DNA from: Nectonema munidae | Lineage: Eukaryota; Nematomorpha; Nectonematoida; Nectonematidae | Direction of reading: 5' to 3' | Length of the DNA: 64,000 bases | Assembly: GCA_030549495.1 (NCBI GenBank) | Contig: JAUIRK010001053.1 | Coordinates: forward strand, 436,001-500,000 | In this document: positions 35,691-46,100 of the stretch, piece after piece | Numbering within the stretch: the first letter of the stretch is position 1 | Layout: each line of letters opens with the position of its first letter | The notes under the pieces: model-generated | What the model saw: only the letters and a program-made list of their open reading frames with translations | Databases searched by the model: none | Told to the model about the DNA's origin: nothing | Translations under genes and position numbers: made by a program

Positions 35691-36649
35691 ACGATCAGAT
35701 TCGCAATCAATCATTTAGTAGGTTCTCGTCATAATTTTGTAAAAATTAGCAATCATTCAAGAAAAACCGAGGGGGAGGGGGGCCCGTAACTGAGGAAATG
35801 TAAATAGGCCGTCACTAATAGGGTTAACGCTAGAGAATTCTTTGTATAGTTTAATATCAGAGTCATCAATTGTGCAAAAGGAAAAATTGAATTCCTCTCA
35901 AAAATAGAAGCAAAGAATTCATTATCTAATATATCTTCAGAACTAGGACAATCAAGCTTCATTCAAATTTTCATTCATAAGAAAATTTAAAAAGCTTTTA
36001 TTTAACTTATCTTGATATTCTTTTCAATATTCCAAAAAAAGTCAACCCTTAGAGTTGCAAACATGATTTAATTCATGATTATTCGAAGCACAATTGTGAC
36101 AAAAGACTTTATCTTTATTATTACATTGGTCGGAAGCATGATCAAAACTACATAACTATACAGGTAGGTTTAGTGGCTTTATAATCTTTGGAGTAATGTA
36201 ATATTTATTACATCTACTACAAGTTTTAATATGAGTTCTTAATAATTCAATGTCATGAGCAACACAGTTAATATATATATACTTTTTTAAAAAGATATTT
36301 TTAACTATTATATGATTAAATTTGATACTTATATTACAATATTTATCAATCCGTTGTACAAACTTAAACATATTCACAAAATATTACCTTATTGATTCAA
36401 TGATTTTTTTATATCACTTTTTGATTCACCATCTTAATAATAATAAAGATATTTAAAAAAATTATTCATTAATACATACTTATCAAATTATTGTCCGGTT
36501 AATTGCTTTGCTTGTAAATATGTATTTAATTTGTTTTACTTTTCTAGTTTTCCTTCCTAATCATCATTGTACATTTAAATTATGTTGTATATATTATTTT
36601 CATAACTTATATTTCGTTTTTTTTCTTTTACTTTTTTTTATATCGTTTT

Positions 36650-36774
36650 TTTTCTTTTAAATATTTTATCACATATCGTATTCTATCTTTTGTTACATTC
36701 CATATCTATATTATTTTTTATGTGTGTATGTAAACATTGTTATCTTCACTCTATGATAAATAAACTTCTTCTTC
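36650..36774 (+). mobile_element. 3' tail of a plus-strand LINE with (CTT)n end
   Basis: Ends in ATAAATAAACTTCTTCTTC, a short-repeat LINE tail. TATATCGTTTT stands on both sides (36639-36649 and 36775-36785), a plausible 11-bp target duplication. The sequence carries no coding frame and would be a strongly 5'-truncated insertion into ORF1 of the older minus-strand LINE. The flanks are T-rich, so the duplication could be chance. Confidence 0.4.
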
Positions 36775-37499
36775 TATATCGTTTTGTTTATATCGTTTTG
36801 CATAGAAATAATAGACTTAATTTCATCTAGCGAAATGCATTATCCACACTTTTTATACATAAATAGGGACTTCGTGGTTCCAAATTATCAAAAGCTATCC
36901 CATTATCATGTAGTGTTTTTTTCAAAAAATCGAAGTTTGCAGCCGAAGAAGATTCCAAAATGAGTGAATTATTTATTGTTTTTTTTTTGAATCTTTTAAA
37001 ACATAATTTAGTGTTACAAGGTTTTAGTTTTTTATTGATAGTCTCATTCACGTTTTTATTTGATTCCTTATCAAAAAAATTTAGGATAGAAACCGTTTTA
37101 GAAGGGTCCAAGGAATCAGGTTTTTTTCAGTTAATATAGAAGAATAAGTAGGGTAAATACTATTTTGAGAATTAAAATTTTTTCCTCTCAATTAAACTAA
37201 TAACATTCTCCTTTATTCCCTTGATATCTTCCTCTAAAGTGGAATACTTATTAAAAATTAAATTATTTGCTTCTAGATTTTCATTTTTGTCTTAATCTTC
37301 TTTTTACTTAGCGTTTCTATTTTTCCTATTAAATCTTTTAGAGATTCAAGAGACATAAGTGAAAAATTTAAAAAATAAATAAAGGATAAAGTACAATATA
37401 AAAATTTATATTTTATAAAAAAAAAAGATTTTTAATAAAGAAATGATACTAATTCTTTCAAATGTCCTTTGGAATGAATAGGATCAGAATTATAACTTC

Positions 37500-38300
37500 A
37501 GGAACTCTAGCATAAATCTTGAACGGACATGAAAAAACTTTTACATGATAGTAAAAGATTTACAATTTAGAAAAAAGCATTGGCTATTATAAATTTATAT
37601 GTAAATAAATATATTTTATTTATAATACATATTTTGGAGAAAAAACAGAATACATAAATGGACTAAAAAAAAATAAAGAAAATGAAAATTAGTTGTATTC
37701 ATATTACAAGAACAATAATTTAACAGCATACTCATTTTTATTTTGAGAGTATCTTTTTACTTGATAAATTAAGATTATCTTCAATTATTTCGATAAAACT
37801 ATTCCAGTGTTTTGGAACTTTATGTATTATTCTATGTTTATATTTTTTATTTTTAGATGAAAGATAATGGAACTTCTCAAGAGAAAAATTTTAAAGCTAG
37901 TTTAATGACTTCGGCTTTATATAGATCTTCTCTCTTCAACCACTCTAACTCTTTGAACTTATCATTAGCAATTGCATTATAGCGTAACCCGAAAATACAG
38001 GGAATTATTTTTCTTTGTATTATTGTTAGGTATTTTGGTTACAATGGCCCCCATTTACTATTCAATACCTTAACAGTGGTTCTACTAGCGCTTTATACAA
38101 CGTAGATTTAGCTCTAAATGGTAAAAACTTAGTTCCTCAAAATAGTGAGAGCAATGCATTCATTCGGATAGAGAGATTATCAAGTTTAATATCTATGACA
38201 ACGCCTAAAAAATTGGAAGAAATTCAATGAGAATTTGAATGAGAAATAGAAGAATATATTTTTTCAATAAAAGTTAGATCAGAATAAAACATTGGAAAAT
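37500..38300 (-). mobile_element. LINE 3' fragment (end of reverse transcriptase ORF)
   Basis: On the minus strand, broken frames match the region after the RT core of CR1/Jockey-like LINEs: FLGVVIDIKLDNLSIRMNA (family FLGVxIDxxL), LPFRAKSTLYKALVEPLL, then FKELEWLKREDLYKAEVI and HKVPKHWNSF near 37790-37950. Stops and frame changes are common. It may be a second copy of the family at 31370-37350 or a displaced part of it. It ends about 115 bp upstream of the SRP19 start codon. Confidence 0.6.
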
Positions 38301-38414
38301 TAAAGGATCACATTAGAGCTATTTTAAATCAAACTACAAATGTTTTTTTTATTTTTTTTTTGTGATATTTTTTAATTTAATTTTTCCAAATTTTTGTACA
38401 AATTTAATTAGCCA

Positions 38415-41400
38415 ATGTCTGTGGATGCGCAACATTTACTTACAGAACGGCAAAAGTATTATTAAATATCTTTTTAACTATTTATAGTATCTATATTTTT
38501 ACTAGATGGTTGTGTATTTATCCCGCATATCTTAACAGTAGGAAAACACTTGGTAAAGGCAGAAAAATTGTAAAGTCTAAGGTTTAACCATTTTTTTTTA
38601 ATATTTATAATATTTTGCATCAAAAATATCTATTTTTCTGACATTTATGCATGGTACAAATGAGAATTTTATATAATTCACGTAAGTATCAGAACAAGCA
38701 AATGCCAATATTGATTTTTACTCAAATATCAATATTTAATAAAACCAGTACGTTTGACAAAGATGCCCTTACAAGAGTTAATTTTACTTATCATAATCTT
38801 ATAAATAATGCTAATAATGAACTCCAAAGTTCTATAACTGCTGAATTAAATCTTTTATAGTAGGCTTCTTTTGGGCATTGGGAAAAATTATTTAGGCCCA
38901 ATTACTTCTCATCAGTCTTCAAAAATTAGCCAATATTTTTTTAATATTTAATTCTTTTTAAGTCTTATAAAAAGTAAAAAATTATTAATTATTTGTTTAT
39001 TACATATTGATCATAAACAAAAACAATACGTTTATGTTGAAAAGAATTATAAATAAGTTCTTTTTAATTTTTGAATAAGAAAAATCACTCTTCCTTAGAG
39101 TAAACGTTTTAAAATATTTATTTGATTCAAAAAATTTGTTTTACTTTTTCCCTTAGAAATTTTTTCTTTTATAAACTTTACAGTTTTACACAACCCATTC
39201 ACTCCTACTATTTTTTGTCGATCATCTTCAAGGCAGTTTCAAGATTCAAGGCACTCTAGTTTCTTGCTATGCTAATTACGTTTGAATTTATTAATATTAA
39301 CATTAACTTTTTTACAATTTTATTTATTTCACTAAAATTTAGGAGAACAACTAATATGAAGATTAGCTGCATCTCCTTATTATGCTTTGCAAATTGATGA
39401 GTCTCTTGCCATTTGGAAAAAAGCATTTTGTTAGTTTTTATTAGATACTTGTACTTAGAATCTGCTTGCGAGGATCTACTCGGTGCTTTATCTTTGCCGA
39501 TTCATAGCACAGGTTTTGATATATTCCAAGAATTTGACAAATTTGTTCACGACAAAATAAATTTGTTAAATTGCGTGGGAATATGCACCGACGGAGCTTG
39601 AGCTATAACTGGTAAAAACTGTGGCTTTATAACAAGGTTGACAGGAATTGCCCCAAACTGTGAGTCTACTCATTGTATGATTCACAGAGAAGCTTAACTA
39701 CCAAAGTGATGCCTAAAAAATTGAAACTAATTCTTTGTAAAATAATAAAAATTGTTTATTATATTGAGTAATCTACTCAACAGTCTAATTTTCAAAAATT
39801 TATGTGAAAATAATGATGCTGATTTCAATAGACTTTTATTATACACTTAAGTTAGATTGTTGAGTAAAGGTGAAGTATTGAAGCGACTATTTTTACTCAA
39901 AAATGAAGTTACGTTTAGTTTTAATGAATTAAATGTATCTCTACAGGGCAAGCACTTTACAATTTTCAATTTGTATGACAAAATTAATGCTTTTAAAGAA
40001 AAACTAGATACATGGATTTCAAAAATAAAAGAAGGCTTATTTCATATGGTTCCTACACCTCAAAAAAATATAAAGAATAAGATTCAGAAAGAAAATATGG
40101 TCTTAATAATTGAGCAGCATCTTTCAGGTCTCAAGGAACAATTTGTAAAATTACTTCCCTGATGCTTCTGATCTGAGAAGAGGAAATGAATGGATTAGAA
40201 ATCCATTTATCAATAAAACAAGTTGCAACCTAACGAACCTTCAAGAAGATCAACTGCTTCAAATTTCTAATGATGGGAATATAAAAGATATATTTCAAGA
40301 AGTAAAATTCTGGGGATTTTATTTATGTATATTTTTTCATTTATGAGGTTACTATTTTTGTGATTAACTTTACTATTTTCATTATGAACTTGATTATTCT
40401 CATAATGAACTTGACTATTCCCATAATGAACTTGAAAAGGTATAGTTGTTCGCTTGCAAAATGAGTTTTTCAAAGAACTTGTTTGATGCCCCAATATTTT
40501 GGATGTCAACACCATATATTAGATCGTGTTTTACGACTGGTTATGGACAATAAACTCAATCATTTAAAATCTACTTCTGATTTTGAATGCAAGTTTATGG
40601 AAAGTTTAATAAATTACGATACACTTAAAAAATTATTTTCCAAATGATTTAATAAGATTTCCAATAGATAACTCAAATATTTGGAGAAAAGACATGAAAT
40701 TACTATTTCTTTTGACAAAAGTTTTTGATCACTTCCAAAAATATGAATTTTTTCCTGTGTTTGTTTTGCCAACAAAGCTAACTGATCGAAGTAATTCTCG
40801 AGCCATATATGCTCTGCTTGCATTCATACTACTTTCTGAAGAAAGGCAACACCTAGAAAGTATTTGTCATTTTATATCACATGAGTCGGCTAAATTGTTG
40901 GTTTGACGACCAAAAATGGAAGGAAGATAATGTTTCAGTTATTAAATAGAAAATGTCCCTTGGAAAAACACCTAAAGCATTGCAAAGCATCGAAAAATTT
41001 TGGGGTATGGAAAAGCCAATGCTTGACATCCTGCCTTCAAACCAGTGTGTTGAGCGTGAAGTAAAGATTGCTCAAGAGTTGTTTTCAGCCTCTAAGACCG
41101 CAGAAAACTTGAACAAACGTTTTTTATTATCGAATAAAGTAATTGATTGATTATTATATATCTAAGGTTTCATATATTTTTCAATATAAAAACTACTTTA
41201 GACAACGTGCGGGAAGTTTTTTTTTAATTTTAAAAAATTAAATACAAAACTCAACTTTTTACATTATGGGAATTATAATTTAGAAAATAGACGATGTCTA
41301 GTGCGCACTCCCAATGTTTTACGATTCCTTTTGATAACAATTTTTTGGTGGCGCACGTTTGTAGAAGAAGATTGTTGTTGAAAATATTTAAACAAGTTTT

Positions 41401-43024
41401 TATATAAGAAAAAAATTTTAAATGTTTTTTCTATCTTAAATTTATGTGATGATTCATTTATAACAAACTTAGTGTGTTGAAAATCCAACTTGTCAAGAGA
41501 TTAAAGATGTTCTCACCGGTCTTAACTTTGAAAACGAAATTGAAGTAAGTTTTTCATAGGTTTTTTTATCGTGTCTAATCTTCCCTTTTTAGCAAAAGTT
41601 TTATCCTAGTGAGATAGGTCGTGAAAACATTTGCAAAGGACGCGTGCGAGTTCATTTTAAAACATTTGATGGAACGGCTATTAAACCTTCATGTACAAAG
41701 AGTATCAATTTTATTTTTTCTCTATTGTTCTCAATCCTCATTGAAGATTCAATAAAAAGTTGTCTAAAAGCACAAAATATAATCACACACTAGTTTTACC
41801 TGCTCCCTTTAGCGAGTAAATAGATTTTTTATTACACATTCTAAGTTTTTTATAACCTCGTTTCTTATTTCCTTCTATTTTAGTAAAAAAAAAGTATATT
41901 CTCGACTTTAACCATACTTTTTTTGTATCTAATATGTGGAGCTGTAGCTAATCGGAGAGCTGTGTTTTGTAATTTGGAAATAGCGTGTTCCCATATGGTA
42001 GATTCATACTCCAATTATATGTGTTTGTTATGCTTTCTTTGTGTTTTCAAAAAGAGGTTTCTGCTAGAGTTTTAATTCTCCTGTTGAATTTTATGTTGTA
42101 TTGAGAGTTAGCGTGTGGCTTGTGATTATGCTTATTGTTGACGACTCGTTTGTGTGTTTGGTCGATGACGTATGAAGTGGCTGTTGTGAAGTATTGGCTA
42201 GTAGATGTAATTTGTTGATATCATTTACCTAGGTGATGCTGTTAATTAAATTGGTTGTTAGTGGGAGTCGGCATGGCGCTCATGTACATTTTGAATAATA
42301 TAGGTGAGTGGGAGCTCCCTTGATGAAGTTTTATTGCTAAAACTGTTGATGATGAAACTATATGACATTTTGAAAATATAGAGTTACAATATTTTTATTT
42401 TCATTATAAGCTCTTTGACCTAGCAATTGGTCTCACATATTATAGTTTGACCACTTTTTAACAAATTATTGACAATTACAAAAAAATAGGATTTCTTTTC
42501 ATGTCCCTCTTCAGATTCTTAACACAAGTTTGTGAAGCTGATTCTAGGAGGTGCTAATAGAAAGTGTATACATTTATACAACCCAATGGATTTGCAATTG
42601 GCGAAAAAAACTTGTCCCCATCTCCGTCCCTTATCCTTGTGATCCCCTTAACTACGGATTTGATCCTAATATACCGACAGAGTTTTATAGACAAACTTTA
42701 TGGGCTGTGATATAGGTGCTAGTTTATTTATCTACCACACGGCCATGAAATAGTTTTTCTCAATTTATTAGACGACTGTGGAATAGTTACCTTGTAATAA
42801 ATTCCTTAATATTGTTGAAATTTAAAAGTTTCTTTCTCAAATTATGGATATTGTATTTCAATTTTTTAGAACATTTGCTTCTTTTGAAAGTTGGTCAAAA
42901 TATCAAATCATTGAGGCAGAAACAGGGAAAAGTAAGCGGTGCAAGCAACCAAAGTGAAAACTCTGACCAAAAGAAAAAGGGCAAAAGACAACATAAAAAA
43001 TTTGGGAATGTTCCGTCATTTTAG
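38415..43024 (+). CDS. SRP19: SRP19: signal recognition particle 19 kDa subunit (5 exons)
   Basis: Exons 38415-38455, 38506-38581, 41473-41544, 41593-41701 and 42870-43024 join in phase (41+76+72+109+155 = 453 nt) to 150 residues; human SRP19 has 144. All introns begin GT and end AG; they measure 50, 2891, 48 and 1168 nt. The donor after exon 2 (GTTTAA) is weak. Conserved blocks in order: WLCIYPAYLNSRKT and GKGRKI (exon 2), CVENPTCQEIKDVLTGL (exon 3), CKGRVRVHFK and IKPSCTK (exon 4), and a Lys-rich tail with KKKGKRQHKK (exon 5). SRP19 binds helices 6 and 8 of SRP RNA and lets SRP54 join, so it serves co-translational targeting to the ER. The start is MSVDAQHLL, the only ATG in frame. Introns 2 and 4 are filled with hAT, LINE and SINE-like debris. 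Confidence 0.9.
39340..40310 (+). mobile_element. Decayed hAT transposase remnant (ZBED5/SCAND3-like)
   Basis: Broken frames in the right order: YYALQIDES (first catalytic Asp), TGFDIFQEFDKFVHDKINLL, CVGICTDGA (second Asp) with ITGKNCGF, APNCESTHCMIHREA, then LSKGEVLKRLFLLKNEV (39857-40162), FKEKLDTWISKIKEG, and RRGNEWIRNPF with QLLQISNDG near 40180-40290. This is the ZBED5/SCAND3-type hAT lineage. Several stops and frame changes; the C-terminal dimerisation domain is absent. No ends were found. It sits in SRP19 intron 2. Confidence 0.65.
40374..40437. repeat. 21-bp tandem repeat (3 units)
   Basis: Three near-identical 21-bp units with the core CATAATGAACTTGA (first unit CATTATGAACTTGA) stand head to tail between the two transposase remnants of SRP19 intron 2. 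Confidence 0.7.
40435..41150 (+). mobile_element. Decayed second copy of the TAGGGATATAAC hAT-like family (coding part)
   Basis: Broken frames align with the 20927-22596 gene: IVVRLQNEFFKEL (there GIVVRFQRMM), FGCQHHILDRVLRLVMD (there YQHHVLDLVLRHIMD), DRSNSRAIYALLAFILL (there NARWNSRGLYALMAHFL), ESICHFIS. A further piece, 40953-41150 (ALQSIEKFWGMEKPMLDILP, VEREVKIAQELF), extends past what the first copy keeps. It has stops and frame changes, and no terminal repeats were found. It lies in SRP19 intron 2 and ends about 320 bp before exon 3. Confidence 0.6.
41930..42330 (-). mobile_element. LINE remnant, C-terminal part, in SRP19 intron 4
   Basis: On the minus strand a broken frame reads EYESTIWEHAISKLQNTALRLATA-like sequence, which resembles the post-RT region of Jockey/I-type LINEs (EYAxPIW...KLQxxQNxALRxATG). 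Upstream parts on the same strand are weaker. Many stops. A short, old fragment. Confidence 0.4.
42371..42755 (-). repeat. ~385-bp interspersed repeat, copy 2 (SINE candidate)
   Basis: Inverted, near-identical copy of 30968-31350; shared landmarks include CTAGCAATTGGTCTCACATA, CTAATAGAAAGTGTATAC and CTACCACACGGCCATGAAAT. It lies in the last intron of SRP19, about 115 bp before exon 5, in antisense orientation to the gene. The high similarity suggests both insertions are fairly recent. Confidence 0.6.
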
Positions 43025-43118
43025 AAATATCTGTATTTTTATCTTGTTGTGAAGGCGAATACATTGTTCATGTCTTTATTTACTCTATTGGCATTACTTT
43101 TCTTTTTTTATTCATTAA

Positions 43119-43124
43119 AATAAA
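43119..43124 (+). terminator. Polyadenylation signal of SRP19
   Basis: AATAAA stands 94 bases after the SRP19 stop codon, followed by a T-rich stretch. Confidence 0.5.
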
Positions 43125-46100
43125 GCTTGATTTTTCTTATAGATTTTTGTCTAGGTGAAGACAGGCTTTGAATCAATAAATGTGCCCAAAATAACTAAAT
43201 GTGTTTAGATTATTAGTAAGTAAATTAGCTTACAAAATCAAATCAAATTAAGACATATTAGTTGTTTGCAACCTACAAAAGTAACTTAAATGAGATGAGA
43301 ACTAATTTTCGTCACTGCAAAACCAATTTAGTTTTAATTGCATACACGCAATAGGTGACAGACCGTTTTTCCAGATAGCAGTGTGTCCGTCCAGTGTCGT
43401 AGCCAGGACAGTGCCTATGGTACAGTGACCTCCCCCTCCCCTCACTTTTATTGTCCTAAAAATTTTAAGCTAATATAAATCTGATGAAGTGTTGAAAGTT
43501 TTTTTTGGATAAAAACTATTTTTTAAGTTTCTGAAAAATTAGATTTTTATTTTTTTGGAAAAAATGTGCCCCTTTGTGCCACTCTCCTTTACTTTTTATT
43601 ATGCTGGGCCTTTTCTAACATGTGACAATAATCGAAAGATCTAACGAATAGAAAACACAATACACATACGGAAAAACAATAAACGCTGTGAAAAGATTTG
43701 GTGGAAAGCACATTTTATGTTTTTTGATAAATAAATTGGTTCAAAGAGAATGCCAGAATTTCAAAACTAGTTTTTTTTAATTTCAACTTCTGATTTCAGA
43801 AATCTTGGATACTTTAACCTTATTAAAAAATTATATAAGAATTTTGATTTAGTGAAATATTCCGAAAAGTTACCATTAAAAACTACGCTTTGAAAAAAGT
43901 ATACTAAGTTTCACTTATCTGATAAATATAACGTAATTTATTGAATTCTCTATGAAAAGACAGGCTATATTATTTGCAGCACTGAGTAAAATGACGTATC
44001 AAAGAAGTATTTTGATGCGATTCTTTCAATAAACTTCAAAGCTTCATTTCATATTATGAAATGTATATTATGAATTTGTATTTGTTGACTTAATAAGAAG
44101 ATAAAATTGACATTAACTTGATTAAGGTATTTGAGCGTTTACCCTTACTCACGCTTACTATGATAATACACAGAGTAAACTTTCAAATGAACATCGGCTT
44201 CTTCAAGTTCTTTATAAAGTAGAACAACTATATTTCTTCATCTACACATATACTTCTCCATGAAACGAGTTAAATAGTCAACCATCCAACTGGCTACACA
44301 TACAATCTTGGTCATCAAAGCATGCAAGCTCTCTGACAGACTAAATTTTTATTTAGGGGCTCCGAACACTCTAGCTCACCCAAGAATTGGTCAAGCAGTA
44401 TATCAATTCATGGAACACATATACATTTGAATAACTCAAGTGAAATAGTTACACCAAGCTTTCAAAAAAGTTGTCATTTCAGTCTCACAACTGCCTTACT
44501 GAATTCTTGGTATGGTTTGAAGGATCTTTGATCAGATTAAGATTCAATTTATTTACACATGAACAAAAAAGCAAATAAACAATTGAAATATCCAAATATT
44601 TAGCAATTCTCCCGAACGCAGCCAACTACAACAAAACATCGAGAATTATATTATAGTTCAGTCATTCAAACTTTCTCTTCTCTCTTATTAAACTTCCACT
44701 TTCTGAAAAAGGAAATAGAGGAATCAGAATGTAAAATTTGCTGCAAAATCATAAAATGTTCTGGTTTTCTTGAATAAGCATACAAAGTCCCTACATAACA
44801 TTGATAAAATTTTGATGTACCAAATGTAATGTTGGGCAAAGAACAACTCAAAATAATCAATTGAAGACGTTTCTTGTTTGGCTATAACTTTTTTAAAATT
44901 TTCTTTTGAGCTTGAAGTATTAAAAATCAAAAACAATTTAGAAATGAAGGCAAACTTTTGTTCAAGTTTTTGATTATTTTTGTCAGGAAAAAATCCACTT
45001 CTGGAAAAATGTGCCTTATTCTAACATCTATATGATGAAAAATAAATACCTTAACAGACCTACATCTAAATAGCTGATTAAGAATAGCACAAAGTAATTA
45101 CAGAGCTAATTTTGAAAATTTAGCTATTAAATGCAAAATAAATCTTAGAAATTTTAAAATTTTGTTTGTGTTCATTTACACATTTAAAATTTTTGTGCCT
45201 TTAGTATTTTTTTAATAAAGTGTGGCCACTGTTGTTCTATTTGATGACACTGAACTTGTGCGAGGAATACATTAGAAAAAATTAGCGAAATAGAGCAATC
45301 CGCGCCAAAATGATCCTTAAATTCAAATTGCTTTAATGCAAATGAGTTTAAGCTTTTTGAAGGAACAAGAACATAAGACTGGATTTGCTTTATAAGGAAG
45401 GCTCTTCTTACTTTTAAAGCAACTAGTGTAGAATCTTAACGTGTTTTTGCATCTGCTGGATTGTTTTCTTCCAAATTGCGATCAAGATTGTCTGCATCAA
45501 ATCGAGTTTAGATGCTCTTTGTTTTTATGATCATATTTTCAAAAAAAGAAGTGTTAAGGTTTTTTGCCCGTATCTGGTATTACGTTTTATTGTGTGTATA
45601 AAATTAACAATTTTTTAAATAAACGTTTTATTTTGTAAATTTTTAATGTTTTTTTTCAAAAAAGCAGTTTTACGCGGTTTTGAAATGAAAAAAACATGAA
45701 AGATACACATGCGTTTTATAGGAGATTTATATTTCGAATGAAATCGTCCTTTTCTATAAAGTGTACGATTATTTTGTAAAAACATTTATTAATTTTCATA
45801 TTCTTTTCTAAGCTTTATCTTTTTCAGACCATTGGCATGCGTGTATGGGCCCAAAGCAATGCTGTATAGGTTATATCGTCCCTTCATGCATGTATAAGGA
45901 TCAGGGGGTACATAGATGTGGGAGGAATTTTCAATTCTATATCTTTACTTAAGACTTATTTGCTTTGTAAGCGACTTTCCATATCACCTTTCTTTTAAAA
46001 AAGAAAAGAAACTTTTTTTAATGAATGTTTAAAATCTTTTTTTAATATTAATTTTCGGTGTTTTGATATAACATGTTTACTATAAACCAGGAATTTAAAG

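Larger units (their letters stand above)
32830..35823 (+). mobile_element. Non-autonomous TTAA-target (piggyBac-like) element packed with ~150-bp repeats
   Basis: TTAA stands at 32826-32829 and 35824-35827. The ends are CCCTATCAGTGACGG on the left and the complement of CCCTATTAGTGACGG on the right, 14 of 15 identical. TTAA duplications plus CCC-starting ends are the piggyBac signature. The 2994-bp body has no credible coding frame. From left to right it holds a terminal block (32830-33215), array A (about 33215-33790, ~149-bp steps), one inverted unit of type B (33785-33900), a ~188-bp tandem duplication (34062-34480), a perfect hairpin (34483-34531), and array B (35140-35690, ~151-bp steps). 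It interrupts the endonuclease region of the minus-strand LINE. An inverted relic lies at 24991-27190 and an end fragment at 9085-9180. Confidence 0.85.
31370..37350 (-). mobile_element. CR1/Jockey-like LINE, broken and split by a TTAA element
   Basis: Read on the minus strand. ORF1 pieces lie at 37111-36827 and 36377 to about 36030, with Cys/His clusters like gag knuckles (CSRCNKY, then DQCN..DKVFCHNCASNNHE). The ORF2 endonuclease starts around 35960 and resumes at 32825 after an insertion. It has FDILVLTEIW, RKRGGGIGIYFRNHF, LALYRPPSSDTSDF, ICGDFNLNL and LID, the order of an APE-type endonuclease. The RT begins near 31580 with KKACGFDDIDMHILVLSLPI and breaks off at about 31370 (VVPILK-like). 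Many stops and frame changes. A non-autonomous TTAA element (32830-35823) and a short LINE tail on the other strand (36650-36774) have inserted into it, so it is older than both. Confidence 0.7.

Noticed and set aside
41273-41488. Minus-strand ORF of 71 codons
   Set aside because: It overlaps SRP19 exon 3 in antisense and matches nothing.
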